Origin: Pedobacter sp. MC2016-15
GTDB lineage: Bacteria; Bacteroidota; Bacteroidia; Sphingobacteriales; Sphingobacteriaceae
NCBI RefSeq assembly: GCF_026239695.1
Contig: NZ_JAPIVS010000005.1
Span: forward strand, 1-64,000
Length of the DNA: 64,000 nt
Direction: 5' to 3'
Shown here: positions 7,888-17,466 of the stretch, in pieces
How positions within the stretch are numbered: position 1 is the first letter of the stretch
Layout of the letters: each line of letters starts with the position of its first letter
Translations under genes and position numbers: made by a program
The notes under the pieces: model-generated
Databases searched by the model: none
What the model saw: the letters and a program-made list of their open reading frames with translations, nothing else
What the model was told of the DNA's origin: nothing

Positions 7888-10462
7888 GGAAAAGTCAGCA
7901 CCCATTTCATGGCTGTTTAAAATGGCATGGAGAGACAGCCGTAAAAACCGCTCCCGCTTACTGCTGTTTACCTCCTCAATTATTTTAGGTATTGCTGCTT
8001 TAGTGGCCGTATATTCATTCCGCGACAACCTGCAGCGTGATATCAATGATCAGGCTAAATTACTGACGGGCGCCGACCTTACCATAGACAGCCGGAATGC
8101 GATCCGAAAACCCGTAGCAGCAATGCTGGATACCCTTGGAGACCAGCGAGCGAAGCAGCTCGATTTTGCCTCCATGTTATACTTTGTAAAATCTCAGGGA
8201 AGCAGACTCGTACAGATCAAAGCGCTTCAGGGCGATTATCCATTTTATGGAGAGCTGGAAACTACTCCGGCCAAAGCTGCCAAAGCTATAAAAAATGGCA
8301 GAAACGCACTGGTCGACCGCACGGTGATGCTCCAGTTTAAAGCGAAGCCCGGAGATTCTATTAAAGTGGGAAAACTCAGTTTCGCCATAGCAGGCTTTCT
8401 CGACAATGCTCCCGGACAAACCGGTTTCTCCACCACCATCGCACCCGTCGTTTACATTCCCCTTCAATATTTGCCTGAAACCGGGCTCGCTACATTCGGC
8501 AGCCGTATTCACTATTCCTACTTTTATCAGTTTAACCAGCCTGAACAATTACCGGTATTGCTTAAAAAGCTTCAGCCTCTGATGGACAGGGAAGGTCTGG
8601 ATCTTGAAACCGTAGAATCAAAAAAAAGAAGTACCGGACGCTCTTTCCAGGATCTGAGCCGTTTTCTCGCCCTTGCCGGTTTTGTCGCACTCCTGCTGGG
8701 ATGTATCGGTGTGGGAAGTGCCATTCATGTCTATGTGAATGAGAAAATCGCTGCCATATCTACCTTACGTTGTTTGGGAGTCAAGGCCTGGGAGGCATTT
8801 TTTATCTTCCTCATACAGATTACCTTTATCGGTCTGGCGGGCGCTATTGCCGGTGCAGCACTGGGAACAGGTATACAGTTTTTACTTCCAGTGGTGCTTA
8901 AGGATTTCCTGCCCGTTGAATTTACAATGCAGGTATCATGGATAGCCATCCTTCAAGGCATTTTAACAGGATTAATCATTTCCGTATTATTTGCGCTACC
9001 CTCATTGCTGGCAGTGAGACTTGTATCTCCGCTCAATGCAATCAGGTTATCTTTTGAACCTGTACAAGCTTCAAAAGAACCCTTAAAATGGCTGGTATAC
9101 TTTGCCATATTTTTATTCATCACAGGATTCAGCTACCTGCAAATGGAAAGCTGGATACAGGCATTCACTTTCAGCGGTAGTATTATCGCCGCGATAGCAG
9201 TTTTCTATGGGCTTTCGGTACTGCTGCTCTTCCTGGTCAGGAAAACGCTGTCTTCGGGATTAAGTTACACCTGGAGACAGGGATTTTCGAATTTGTACAG
9301 GCCCAACAACCAAACGCTGATGCTGATCGTTTCCATAGGATTGTCTACCGCATTGATCGCTACGCTCTATTTCGTGCAAGGCATTCTCATCAGTAAGGTC
9401 AGCCTTTCAACCGGCAAGACACAACCCAATATGGTCCTGTTCGACATACAGAGTAACCAGGAATCATCTGTCGCTGCACTAACGAAACAATACCGTTTGC
9501 CCCTGATGAACCAGGTGCCGGTAATTACCATGCGCCTCGAAGAAATCAATGGCAAAAATGCAGCAGACCTGGCAAAGGCCGACAGTTTGAAAGCTCAGCC
9601 AAAGGGTGATGGCAATCAGCGCAGAGAGTCACCGGGGCGTGCTTTCAAGGGAGAAATGAGGGCCACTTATCAGGATAAACTTACTCCTGCAGAAACTATC
9701 ACCAGTGGAAAATGGACAGGCAGGGTAAACTCTCCTTCAGACAAAATTTATGTATCTCTTGACCAGGGCTACGCTGAGCGTATCAACGTGAAAATAGGAG
9801 ACAGGATAACTTTCAATGTGCAGGGAATGTTGATTCCAACAATAGTGGGCAGCCTTAGAAAAGTAGACTGGGGCAGGGTGCAGACGAACTTCAGGGTAGT
9901 GTTTCCGCTGGGAGTTCTGGAAGAAGCGCCAAAGTTTCATGTGATCATGACCCGGGTGCCCGATATGAAGGTCTCGGCAGAATTTCAGTCGCAGGTAGTG
10001 CGTAATTTCCCGAATATTTCTGTGATAGACCTCGGGCTGGTACTGCAGGTGCTTGATGAACTCCTGGGCAAGATTAGTTTTGTCATTCGTTTCATGGCTT
10101 CATTCAGTATGATTACGGGTTGGATAGTGCTGGTTTCTGCGGTGCGCAGCAGTAAAAATCAGCGTCTGCGCGAAATTGTTTTACTGCGGACTATTGGAGC
10201 GAGAGGGGGACAGATTCTTAGGATTACAGCGATTGAATATTTGTTCCTCGGTCTGTTTTCGGCAGCTGCAGGAATGATCATGGCAATTACAGGAAGCTGG
10301 GCACTGGCAGTTTATAGTTTCGGTACAGCATTTCAGCCGCCTGTAGTGCCGGCACTGCTTTTATTTGGTTCAGTGACGCTGATTGTAGTGATTACCGGAA
10401 TGTTAAGCAGCACTGGTGTACTGCGTAGGTCACCCTTAGAAGTCTTAAGAAAAGATAGTTAG
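7865..10462 (+). CDS. FtsX-like ABC permease (YbbP type)
   Basis: About 865 residues. Candidate starts are GTG 7862, ATG 7865 and ATG 7880; all overlap the end of the ATPase gene. The ATG at 7880 overlaps the TGA as ATGTCTGA, a typical coupling arrangement. After the first membrane segment (L-L-L-F-T-S-S-I-I-L-G) comes a large periplasmic region (A-D-L-T-I-D-S, V-Q-I-K-A-L-Q-G-D-Y-P-F), then FtsX-fold membrane blocks around residues 260-460. A second periplasmic domain precedes the last three helices and the terminal R-R-S-P-L-E-V-L-R. Two FtsX domains in one chain fit YbbP. It works with the ATPase encoded just upstream. Confidence 0.9.
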   Translation: MNRKLMSEEKSAPISWLFKMAWRDSRKNRSRLLLFTSSIILGIAALVAVYSFRDNLQRDINDQAKLLTGADLTIDSRNAIRKPVAAMLDTLGDQRAKQLDFASMLYFVKSQGSRLVQIKALQGDYPFYGELETTPAKAAKAIKNGRNALVDRTVMLQFKAKPGDSIKVGKLSFAIAGFLDNAPGQTGFSTTIAPVVYIPLQYLPETGLATFGSRIHYSYFYQFNQPEQLPVLLKKLQPLMDREGLDLETVESKKRSTGRSFQDLSRFLALAGFVALLLGCIGVGSAIHVYVNEKIAAISTLRCLGVKAWEAFFIFLIQITFIGLAGAIAGAALGTGIQFLLPVVLKDFLPVEFTMQVSWIAILQGILTGLIISVLFALPSLLAVRLVSPLNAIRLSFEPVQASKEPLKWLVYFAIFLFITGFSYLQMESWIQAFTFSGSIIAAIAVFYGLSVLLLFLVRKTLSSGLSYTWRQGFSNLYRPNNQTLMLIVSIGLSTALIATLYFVQGILISKVSLSTGKTQPNMVLFDIQSNQESSVAALTKQYRLPLMNQVPVITMRLEEINGKNAADLAKADSLKAQPKGDGNQRRESPGRAFKGEMRATYQDKLTPAETITSGKWTGRVNSPSDKIYVSLDQGYAERINVKIGDRITFNVQGMLIPTIVGSLRKVDWGRVQTNFRVVFPLGVLEEAPKFHVIMTRVPDMKVSAEFQSQVVRNFPNISVIDLGLVLQVLDELLGKISFVIRFMASFSMITGWIVLVSAVRSSKNQRLREIVLLRTIGARGGQILRITAIEYLFLGLFSAAAGMIMAITGSWALAVYSFGTAFQPPVVPALLLFGSVTLIVVITGMLSSTGVLRRSPLEVLRKDS

Positions 10463-10562
10463 CAACTGATGTCACATATATAAGGGTAAAATGTCCCGGA
10501 ATTTGAAAATTCGGAACAATGTTTGCACTTTGTCTGAGATTTTAATATTCACCAGAGTAATT

Positions 10563-10934
10563 ATGAAGAAAAGAATACATGTTCTTGAAGACGATCAGGA
10601 TATCAGATATATTATTGAGTTCCTTTTAAAAGATGAAGGTTATGAATTACAACTTTCCTCGACATTCACAGAATTGAAAAGTAAATTGAACGACGCATTG
10701 CCTGATTTGTTTATTATTGATGTAATGTTGCCTGATGGCAATGGCATAGAGATTTGCGAAGATCTGAAAACAGATATGTTCACTAAACATATTCCGGTAA
10801 TCGTGATGTCTGCCAATCCGGGAAGCAAAGAAAAGAGCGTAACTGCATTTGCTGACGATTACATCAGCAAGCCTTTTGACCTGGATTATGTAGTAAAAAG
10901 GATAGACAGATTGCTGGCTGGTAAAGTAGCGTAA
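10563..10934 (+). CDS. Single-domain response regulator (CheY-like receiver)
   Basis: The open frame extends upstream to 10491, but the receiver fold begins with M-K-K-R-I-H-V-L-E-D-D at the ATG 10563, giving 123 residues. The acidic pocket (E9-D10-D11), phospho-acceptor Asp53 in F-I-I-D-V-M-L-P-D, the S-A pair at 83-84 and Lys103 in S-K-P-F-D are all present, so the domain should be phosphorylatable. There is no output domain. No histidine kinase is adjacent; the nearest are about 18.6 kb and 39 kb downstream. It may act as a phosphorelay intermediate or work through protein contacts. The P-D-G-N-G-I-E-I-C-E region is typical of Bacteroidota stand-alone receivers. Confidence 0.9.
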   Translation: MKKRIHVLEDDQDIRYIIEFLLKDEGYELQLSSTFTELKSKLNDALPDLFIIDVMLPDGNGIEICEDLKTDMFTKHIPVIVMSANPGSKEKSVTAFADDYISKPFDLDYVVKRIDRLLAGKVA

Positions 10935-10943
10935 GTTTAATTT

Positions 10944-10957
10944 TGCTAAATTTAGCA
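10944..10957. promoter_or_regulatory. 14-bp perfect palindrome just before the aldose-epimerase start
   Basis: TGCTAAATTTAGCA is self-complementary and ends 1 base before the ATG at 10959, inside the 24-bp gap after the response regulator gene. It could be an operator covering the translation start or a short mRNA hairpin that hides it. The repeat is short, so chance is possible. Confidence 0.4.
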
Positions 10958-10958
10958 T

Positions 10959-11825
10959 ATGATCACACTTGAGAACGAAAATATCAGGGTAACCTTTGAT
11001 ACCAAGGGCGCCGAATTGAGAAGTATTACCGGTAAAACTACCGGCATCGAATACCTTTGGAAAGGCGATCCCGAATATTGGGGGAAGTTTAGCCCTGTTC
11101 TTTTTCCTGTGATCGGTGCGCTTAAAGAGGAAACGTATATAGTGGAAGGGAAGGAATACCACCTTCCACGCCACGGATTTGCCCGGGACCATGAGTTCAG
11201 GGCAGAGCGCATCAGTGAAACTGAAGTGTTGTTTACCTTATCCAGCAGCGCGGATACCTTAAAAGTTTATCCTTTTGAATTTGTGCTGGGCCTGCGTTAT
11301 GTCATCTCCGGTTCAGCAGTATCATGCACATACGAAGTGCATAATCCGGCAGAAAAAGACCTGCTGTTTTCTATAGGTGGACATCCCGCCTTCGCTGCTC
11401 CATTGACCGACGATGCTTCTTATGAAGACTGCTATCTTGAATTTGCTATAGATGAATCCCTGAAATACCATAAGATTGAAAACAACCTCATCAGTGACCA
11501 GACAGACTCTCTGCACCTGGATCATGGTAAGATGTTTCTCAGACATGCACTTTTCTATGATGATGCTCTTGTTTTCAAACACATGGAAAGCCGGACGATC
11601 ACGCTGAAAAATACGATCAACGACTATGGCTTGCATTTCCGTTTTAATGATTTCCCATTTTTTGGAATCTGGGCAGCGAAAGATGCAGATTTTATTTGCC
11701 TCGAGCCATGGTGCGGCATTGCTGATGGTATTGCCCACAACCAGCAGCTGAGCGATAAAGAAGGTATCATTTCTCTATCGCCCGGTGAACACTGGAAAAG
11801 GGTATGGGAGGTTGAGGTTTTTTAA
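10959..11825 (+). CDS. Aldose 1-epimerase family protein (LacX-like mutarotase)
   Basis: 288 residues without a signal peptide, so cytoplasmic. The start (I-T-L-E-N-E-N-I-R-V-T-F-D-T-K-G-A-E-L) and G-I-E-Y-L-W-K-G-D-P-E-Y-W match the LacX branch of galactose-mutarotase-like proteins. H-G-F-A-R-D contains one active-site His and G-G-H-P-A-F the second; L-E-P-W-C-G-I-A-D includes the conserved acidic residue region. The family interconverts anomers of aldoses or hexose-6-phosphates; the exact sugar is unknown. It lies 24 bp after the response regulator gene on the same strand, and its last 4 bases overlap the convergent hydrolase gene. Confidence 0.88.
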   Translation: MITLENENIRVTFDTKGAELRSITGKTTGIEYLWKGDPEYWGKFSPVLFPVIGALKEETYIVEGKEYHLPRHGFARDHEFRAERISETEVLFTLSSSADTLKVYPFEFVLGLRYVISGSAVSCTYEVHNPAEKDLLFSIGGHPAFAAPLTDDASYEDCYLEFAIDESLKYHKIENNLISDQTDSLHLDHGKMFLRHALFYDDALVFKHMESRTITLKNTINDYGLHFRFNDFPFFGIWAAKDADFICLEPWCGIADGIAHNQQLSDKEGIISLSPGEHWKRVWEVEVF

Positions 11826-13708
11826 TCAGCCTTCATCACGCTCACTTTAAGGTGTGATGCATTTTTTCCCTCTGCGTATACTTTGTGCGTCGCCTTTTGG
11901 AAGTCGGCTTCTGTAGCTTTATAAATATTTACAAATTTTTGCGGGTTACGGTCAACCAGTGGAAACCAGGAGCTTTGCACCTGAACCATGATACGGTGGC
12001 CCTTTTTGAAACAGTGTGCGGCATCCTGCATATCAAATTTTACTTCCGTAATTTCTCCGGGTACCATTGCCTCCGGCGCAGTAAAACTGTTCCTGAATTT
12101 GGAGCGCATCACCTCTCCGCGCACCAGCTGCTGGAAGCCACCCATCTTTGTACCAGGAACAGGGCTGTCATTAGGGGCATCACCAGGATATACATCAATC
12201 AGTTTCACCACGAAATCTGCATCAGTACCAGTAGTTGAAACAAACAGATCTGCAAGTACATTTCCTGAGATAACCACATCGTTCTCCAGTGGATCTGTCT
12301 GATAAACCAGCACATCCGGACGCGAGGCTGCAAAACGCTGATCTTCGTACATGAAATCGCTTCCGCGGTCTATCCTGATCTCTTTGGTATAAGGAACCGG
12401 TTTGGCAGGATCACTGATGTATTCATCAAATCCTTCAGCTCCTGATTGTGGCGCTTCAAATGAGAGCTTGCCATTGGCGTGGAAGTAAAGATTTTTGTCC
12501 TGAGCTTCCAGAGGTGGCCAGGCGGAGTATTTTTTCCATTCGTTAGAGCCCGTTTCAAATATATTGGCCTTTGCCAGTCCGGGTGAAGCCATTCCTTTCA
12601 GATAATGGTTAAAAAATGCCAGTTCTATCTGTTCGCGGTAAAAAGGCCCGGTATCAGAATGGAAGCGCACGTTACCCAGCGCATTGTTGTTACCGCGGGT
12701 CCAGCTTCCATGTGTCCAGGGACCCATCACCAGGTAATTTGCCGCTGAAGGTTTGTTCTTTTCAGCACCGGCAAAAGTTTTCAGCGGTCCGTATAAATCC
12801 TCCTGGTCGAACCAGCCGCCTACGGTCATCATTGCAGGTTTAACATTCTTAAGATGTTGCGCTGCATTACGAGCTGCCCAGAAGGAGGTATAACTTTCAT
12901 TCTCCATCATCTCGTTCCAGATCTTGTTTTTACCCTTGAAATATTTTTCGTTTACATTTTTCAGAGGGCCCAGTTTCAGGTAGAAGTCGTAAGCATCAGG
13001 GGTTCCGTATTCAGCAAATGATGGTGCACGTTCTGGCGTAGGCTCAGGTCTTTCAGCACCGTAATAGGATAAGAAAGAGAAGGTGCCCATCAGGAAGAAC
13101 GCACCATTGTGGTGACGATCATCCCCCATAAACCAGTCGGTCACGGGTGCCTGCGGGGAGGCGGCCTTCAATGCAGGATGCGCATCAATGGCGGTCATGG
13201 TGGTATAAAACCCAGGTGCAGAAATTCCCCAGGTACCTACTTTTCCACTGTTATGCGGAACATTCTTTACCAGCCAGTCGATCGTATCATAGGTGTCAGA
13301 ACTTTCATCGATCTCAGTTTTCTTCTTTTTATTGGGAATATAGGGTCTGGTAGCTACAAATTCGCCCTCAGACATATAACGTCCTCTTACATCCTGATAA
13401 ACAAAAATATATCCTTCTTTTGCGAACAACATAGAAGGGCCGAGGCTCAGTTTGTATTCATTTTCACCGTAAGGTCCTGCGCTATAGGGCGTGCGGTTGA
13501 ACATGATGGGATACTTTTTTGTCTCATCTTTGGGAACATAGATCACAGTATACAGCTTTGCTCCATCCCGCATAGGAACCTGTTTTTCGAGTTTCTGATA
13601 ATGTTCCCGGATATATATAGAATCCTGTTGAACAGTTACCGGGCGCTGTGCCCATGCACCTAAAGAAAGAACTGACATAGCAGCGGATAAGATAAATTTG
13701 TTTTGCAT
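11822..13708 (-). CDS. CocE/NonD family hydrolase (alpha-amino-acid ester hydrolase-like, S15 fold)
   Basis: 628 residues. A signal peptide ends near G-A-W-A-Q. The S15/CocE alpha/beta-hydrolase domain starts with V-P-M-R-D-G-A-K-L-Y-T and contains Q-D-V-R-G-R-Y, Y-D-T-I-D-W-L-V-K-N and G-T-W-G-I-S-A-P-G, where the Ser of G-I-S-A is the expected nucleophile. V-M-G-P-W-T-H-G supplies the His region. The C-terminal jelly-roll (PepX C-like) holds the D-A-D-F-V-V-K-L-I-D-V motif. Families of this type hydrolyse alpha-amino-acid esters, beta-lactam side chains or X-Pro peptides in the periplasm; the Y-D-T-I-D-W-L form points to the amino-acid-ester-hydrolase branch. Single gene, divergent from the MFS gene. 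Confidence 0.9.
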   Translation of the reverse strand: MQNKFILSAAMSVLSLGAWAQRPVTVQQDSIYIREHYQKLEKQVPMRDGAKLYTVIYVPKDETKKYPIMFNRTPYSAGPYGENEYKLSLGPSMLFAKEGYIFVYQDVRGRYMSEGEFVATRPYIPNKKKKTEIDESSDTYDTIDWLVKNVPHNSGKVGTWGISAPGFYTTMTAIDAHPALKAASPQAPVTDWFMGDDRHHNGAFFLMGTFSFLSYYGAERPEPTPERAPSFAEYGTPDAYDFYLKLGPLKNVNEKYFKGKNKIWNEMMENESYTSFWAARNAAQHLKNVKPAMMTVGGWFDQEDLYGPLKTFAGAEKNKPSAANYLVMGPWTHGSWTRGNNNALGNVRFHSDTGPFYREQIELAFFNHYLKGMASPGLAKANIFETGSNEWKKYSAWPPLEAQDKNLYFHANGKLSFEAPQSGAEGFDEYISDPAKPVPYTKEIRIDRGSDFMYEDQRFAASRPDVLVYQTDPLENDVVISGNVLADLFVSTTGTDADFVVKLIDVYPGDAPNDSPVPGTKMGGFQQLVRGEVMRSKFRNSFTAPEAMVPGEITEVKFDMQDAAHCFKKGHRIMVQVQSSWFPLVDRNPQKFVNIYKATEADFQKATHKVYAEGKNASHLKVSVMKAD

Positions 13709-13796
13709 AAAGAGGTCTTGATCATGGCAAAATAAACAAATTGTCAGGATTATCTATCATTTTGCTACATTAGATCCTTTATATTTTTTTAAAACA

Positions 13797-15032
13797 ATGC
13801 AACCAAAAACGTATTCCAAGACGGCGCTGGGCGCTGCTATCCTGGTAGCTTCCTTAGGATATTTTGTAGATATCTACGATTTACTGCTCTTTAGTATTGT
13901 CCGTGTACCCAGTCTTAAAGCTATGGGACTTACAGGTACAGCGCTTACTGATACAGGAATATCTCTGCTGAACATACAGATGATTGGTTTGTTGCTGGGA
14001 GGTGTTTTCTGGGGTATGCTTGGAGATAAAAAAGGACGACTTTCAGTACTTTTTGGCTCTATATTTATTTACTCAGCGGCAAATTTTGCAAATGGCCTGG
14101 TACATTCAGTAACGGCCTATGGTATCTGCAGGTTTATCGCCGGCCTGGGCCTGGCAGGTGAACTCGGTGCTGGTATCACCCTGGTTGCAGAGCTGATGCC
14201 AAAGGAAAAAAGAGGATATGCGACCACTACAGTTGCGGCAGTAGGAGTGAGTGGAGCGGTGGCTGCCTATTTTGTAGCTAATCTGTTTGAATGGCGTACT
14301 TCATTTTTTGTCGGTGGGGGCCTTGGGCTGATGTTGCTGCTGCTGAGAGTAGGCGTTGCAGAATCAGGCATGTTCAGCCAGTCGAAAGATGCCAGCAACA
14401 GAGGTAATTTCTTTGCTTTGTTTAGTAGTAAAAACCAATTCTTTAAATATATACGCTGTATTCTGATCGGTGTTCCATTCTGGATGGTAATAGGGATTTT
14501 CATCACCTTATCCCCGGAATTTGGGAAAGTCCTCGGCGTACAGGGTGATGTTAATGCAGGCGCAGCAATTGCCTGGTGTTACGGAGGAATTGTGGTTGGA
14601 GATATTATCAGCGGACTGCTGAGCCAATACCTGAAGAGCAGGATCAAAGTGGTGTTTATCTTTTTATCTTTATCTGTGCTTGGAATTGTGGCTTTCCTGC
14701 TGATGCGCAACCTGAGGCTGGATCATTTCTACTGGCTGTGTGGTGCAATAGGCCTCGCTACAGGATATTGGGTGATCTTTATGACTATTGCTGCCGAGCA
14801 GTTTGGCACCAATATCAGGGCAACAGTAACCACCACAGTACCAAACTTCGTGAGAGGTGCTGTAGTGCCGATATCTTTTCTTTTTCAGCAGTTCAGAACA
14901 TTTTACAGCGGTTCAATTCTATTGTCGGGATTAACCGTTGCTATTATCTGCTTCGGCATTGCCTTCCTTGCGCTGAGCAGAATGAAAGAAACTTTTCATA
15001 AGGATCTGGACTATGTAGAAGAATTTCTTTAA
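13797..15032 (+). CDS. MFS transporter (metabolite:H+ symporter-like)
   Basis: 411 residues with 12 predicted membrane helices. The first helix reads V-A-S-L-G-Y-F-V-D-I-Y-D, and the helix 2-3 loop G-D-K-K-G-R is the MFS signature (D-R-x-G-R type). A second loop carries L-M-P-K-E-K-R-G-Y-A-T-T. The organisation resembles the sugar/organic-acid:proton symporters of the MHS and sialate groups. The gene is followed after 52 bp by an FGGY sugar kinase on the same strand, so the natural reading is uptake plus phosphorylation of the same sugar or sugar acid (gluconate-like); the substrate is inferred only from this neighbour. A short stem (15030-15046) overlaps the stop codon. Confidence 0.87.
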   Translation: MQPKTYSKTALGAAILVASLGYFVDIYDLLLFSIVRVPSLKAMGLTGTALTDTGISLLNIQMIGLLLGGVFWGMLGDKKGRLSVLFGSIFIYSAANFANGLVHSVTAYGICRFIAGLGLAGELGAGITLVAELMPKEKRGYATTTVAAVGVSGAVAAYFVANLFEWRTSFFVGGGLGLMLLLLRVGVAESGMFSQSKDASNRGNFFALFSSKNQFFKYIRCILIGVPFWMVIGIFITLSPEFGKVLGVQGDVNAGAAIAWCYGGIVVGDIISGLLSQYLKSRIKVVFIFLSLSVLGIVAFLLMRNLRLDHFYWLCGAIGLATGYWVIFMTIAAEQFGTNIRATVTTTVPNFVRGAVVPISFLFQQFRTFYSGSILLSGLTVAIICFGIAFLALSRMKETFHKDLDYVEEFL

Positions 15033-15084
15033 GGAATGTTTCCTTAGATTTTGCCGGCTTGCAGTTAAAGTCTAAATTGCGAAT

Positions 15085-16581
15085 ATGGAATATATTCTTG
15101 GTATAGATATTGGCACGGGCAGCACTAAGGCTGTTGCAGTAGGTATGGATCACATCGCCTTTGACAGCAGTCAGTATTTCTATCCTACCAATACGGAGAA
15201 AGCGCAATACAGCGAGCAGGATCCTGAGTTGATCTGGAAGGCTTTTCAGGACAGCATCAGCGCGCTGGTTGATCAAATCGGCAGTGCTCCGCAGGCGATT
15301 GGCCTCAGCACAGCCATGCACAGCCTGATCGCTGTGGATGAGCAATGTAATGCACTTGCACCGATGATGACCTGGGCTGACAGCAGGAGTACGGATATTG
15401 CTGAAAAGCTGTTGGCTTCTCCGCTTGGTGCAAAATTGTACCGGGAAACAGGTACACCTGTACATGCGATGTCCCCTTTATGCAAGATCATTTGGATCAG
15501 GGAAAATCAGCCGGAATTTTTCAGCAGCATCTATAAGTTTATATCGATAAAAGAATATATCTGGTACCGCTTATTTAAAACTTTTGAGGTGGATCATTCC
15601 ATTGCATCCTGCAGTGGGCTTATGGTTGTAGAGCGGCTGGAGTGGAGTGAATTGGCCCTCAGTACTGCCGGCATCAACATCGGGCAGCTCTCCGACCTGG
15701 TATCTACGAATTACCTGAGAAAGGATTTTAATCCTGCAACATCCATGACTTTCCTCGAACCTGGAACCCTCTTTGTGATGGGGGCCAGTGATGGATGTCT
15801 GGCAAACCTGGGCACGGGTGCTATTACTCCCGGTATTGCAGCTTTAACCATCGGAACCAGCGGGGCACTGCGTGTGGCTAGTCATGAGGCACTCTTCAAC
15901 GAAAAAGCAATGACTTTCAGCTATCGCCTCGATGAAAAAATATTTGTAAACGGTGGCCCCGTAAACAATGGAGGGGTGGCATTGAAATGGCATTTAAAAA
16001 ATCTCTTTAACAAGGAACAGCTCCGGCCCGAAGATTATGATCAGGCACTGGCTGAAATGGAAAAAGTACCGGCAGGAGCTGAAGGACTTATTTTTCTTCC
16101 GTATTTACAGGGGGAACGCGCACCGATCTGGGATTCCAAAAGTTGTGGTAACTTTTTTGGACTACGCCTCAGGCACCAGTCGCGTCACTTTACCAGAGCA
16201 GTAGTAGAAGGTATATGTTTCGCTTTGAATGATGTGCTGTTTTCACTCGAAGCTTCAGGACAGCAGATCTCACAACTGAATGTAAGCGGTGGATTTGTAT
16301 CCTCGGCAGCATGGCTGCAGATTATGGCAGACATTACCGGGAAACGACTGGTGTTAGCCACCACAGAAGATGCTTCTGCCGTCGGTGCAGCTTATCTGGC
16401 TGTAAAGGCTGCAGGACTTTCAGAAGCATATCCTTCACCCGTTCAGGATGAAAGCACAGTTGTGGAACCTGATCATGCTGAACATCAGCGATACAAAGAA
16501 TACTTTGCGCTGTATCAGAAACTATACGAAAATCTGAAAGGCACGATGCAGGAAATGTACGCCCTTCAAAACAGAGAATAG
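15085..16581 (+). CDS. FGGY-family carbohydrate kinase (gluconokinase-like)
   Basis: 498 residues, cytoplasmic. Starts with I-L-G-I-D-I-G-T-G-S-T-K-A (phosphate-1 motif) and contains M-T-W-A-D-S-R-S, D-H-S-I-A-S-C-S-G, L-T-I-G-T-S-G-A-L-R and N-G-G-P-V-N-N-G-G. Y-L-Q-G-E-R-A-P-I-W-D and N-V-S-G-G-F follow. The G-E-R-A-P-x-W-D form and the short A-D-S-R segment are typical of the gluconokinase/xylulokinase branch, and N-N-G-G points to gluconate kinase in Firmicutes and Bacteroidota. The product would enter the pentose-phosphate pathway. It is paired with the MFS transporter upstream. A non-gluconate substrate such as xylulose is possible. Confidence 0.85.
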   Translation: MEYILGIDIGTGSTKAVAVGMDHIAFDSSQYFYPTNTEKAQYSEQDPELIWKAFQDSISALVDQIGSAPQAIGLSTAMHSLIAVDEQCNALAPMMTWADSRSTDIAEKLLASPLGAKLYRETGTPVHAMSPLCKIIWIRENQPEFFSSIYKFISIKEYIWYRLFKTFEVDHSIASCSGLMVVERLEWSELALSTAGINIGQLSDLVSTNYLRKDFNPATSMTFLEPGTLFVMGASDGCLANLGTGAITPGIAALTIGTSGALRVASHEALFNEKAMTFSYRLDEKIFVNGGPVNNGGVALKWHLKNLFNKEQLRPEDYDQALAEMEKVPAGAEGLIFLPYLQGERAPIWDSKSCGNFFGLRLRHQSRHFTRAVVEGICFALNDVLFSLEASGQQISQLNVSGGFVSSAAWLQIMADITGKRLVLATTEDASAVGAAYLAVKAAGLSEAYPSPVQDESTVVEPDHAEHQRYKEYFALYQKLYENLKGTMQEMYALQNRE

Positions 16582-16585
16582 GGGA

Positions 16586-17290
16586 TTAGTTACTTCCAGC
16601 TGGCTGATGAACAGTGTTATAGGCTTTAACCAGCGACTGAATAGTTTTGACGTCGAAGGTGTTTAAGTCTTTGATTCGGGCAGTAAGATCCTGGTCGTCA
16701 GAGAATTTTTCCAGTAAGGTGTTCTTGATATAACGATAGTTTGCATCCGGATTTCCTTCATCAGGAGTGATTTCCAGCATGTCTCCGCTTCCCGGTTTTT
16801 CAATATATATCAATCCCTGGCGCCTTGGCTGTCTTGGCTGATCGTCATCGCGGTTTCCGCCACCGGCAATGCTTACGCCTCCACCAAAGCCAAATCCACC
16901 GAAACCACCGGTGCCTATTCCTAATCCAACAGATGGCATAAAACGTACCCTTCTTCTTTTTTTCTCTACTCCGGTACTTCCGCCCATTGAATAAAGGTTA
17001 ACAGCACCTATCTCCAGCATTTTGAAAAAACGGTATTCCGTTTTCTTATGACTGATGAAAGGCTTGCTCACGAAGGTCTCGCCGTTCCACATAAACTCTT
17101 TAATATCTTTTGCATTGAATTGCTGAACTTCACCATTGTCTTTTTTGATCCCTACGGTAATAAAATCAGTTCCCTGTATCGTTCCCCGGATGAAATCTCC
17201 ATCTGAAATGACTACAGCGTCCTGAGCTGAAGCAGTGAAAGAAAGTATGGAAAGGAGCAGAATGGTGCTCAGATATTTTAATGTCTTCAT
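16586..17290 (-). CDS. Exported hypothetical protein with Gly-rich segment
   Basis: The frame extends to 17320, but ATG at 17290 opens a clear signal peptide (MKTLKYLSTILLLSILSFTA then S-A-Q), giving 234 residues. The mature part begins D-A-V-V-I-S-D-G-D-F-I-R-G-T-I, followed by a central glycine-rich stretch (G-I-G-T-G-G-F-G-G-F-G-F-G-G-G, about residues 130-155) and a helical C-terminus. An R-R-R motif precedes the glycine segment. I do not recognise the family with confidence; the N-terminal beta-rich part resembles small periplasmic proteins in which a D-G-x-x-x-x-G-x-I strand pair recurs. It converges on the kinase gene with a 4-bp gap, so the two share a termination region. Confidence 0.7.
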   Translation of the reverse strand: MKTLKYLSTILLLSILSFTASAQDAVVISDGDFIRGTIQGTDFITVGIKKDNGEVQQFNAKDIKEFMWNGETFVSKPFISHKKTEYRFFKMLEIGAVNLYSMGGSTGVEKKRRRVRFMPSVGLGIGTGGFGGFGFGGGVSIAGGGNRDDDQPRQPRRQGLIYIEKPGSGDMLEITPDEGNPDANYRYIKNTLLEKFSDDQDLTARIKDLNTFDVKTIQSLVKAYNTVHQPAGSN

Positions 17291-17407
17291 AATTTCCAAA
17301 TAACGTAAATAGTTTGCCAAATGTTGTCACGCGCGACTCAGATCTTTGACTATTCTTACCCGAAATTCAATTCCAATGGATTTGTTACGGAATTTTGGGC
17401 TGAATCT

Positions 17408-17437
17408 AAAAATGCCCCGGGTGGCCGGGGCATTTTT
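17408..17437 (-). terminator. Strong Rho-independent terminator (13-bp perfect stem)
   Basis: Bases 17408-17420 and 17425-17437 form a perfect 13-bp stem (AAAAATGCCCCGG and its complement) with a GTGG tetraloop. It has a GC-rich core and A/T flanks, so it can work in both directions. It lies 29 bases beyond the stop of the small minus-strand gene (17467), which it most likely terminates. Confidence 0.85.
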
Positions 17438-17466
17438 AGCAGCAGTAAAGCAGTTATCATTTGACC

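Noticed and set aside
15030-15046. Stem TAAGGAA/TTCCTTA at the MFS stop codon
   Set aside because: Short, AT-rich and with no clear T tract; not counted as a terminator.
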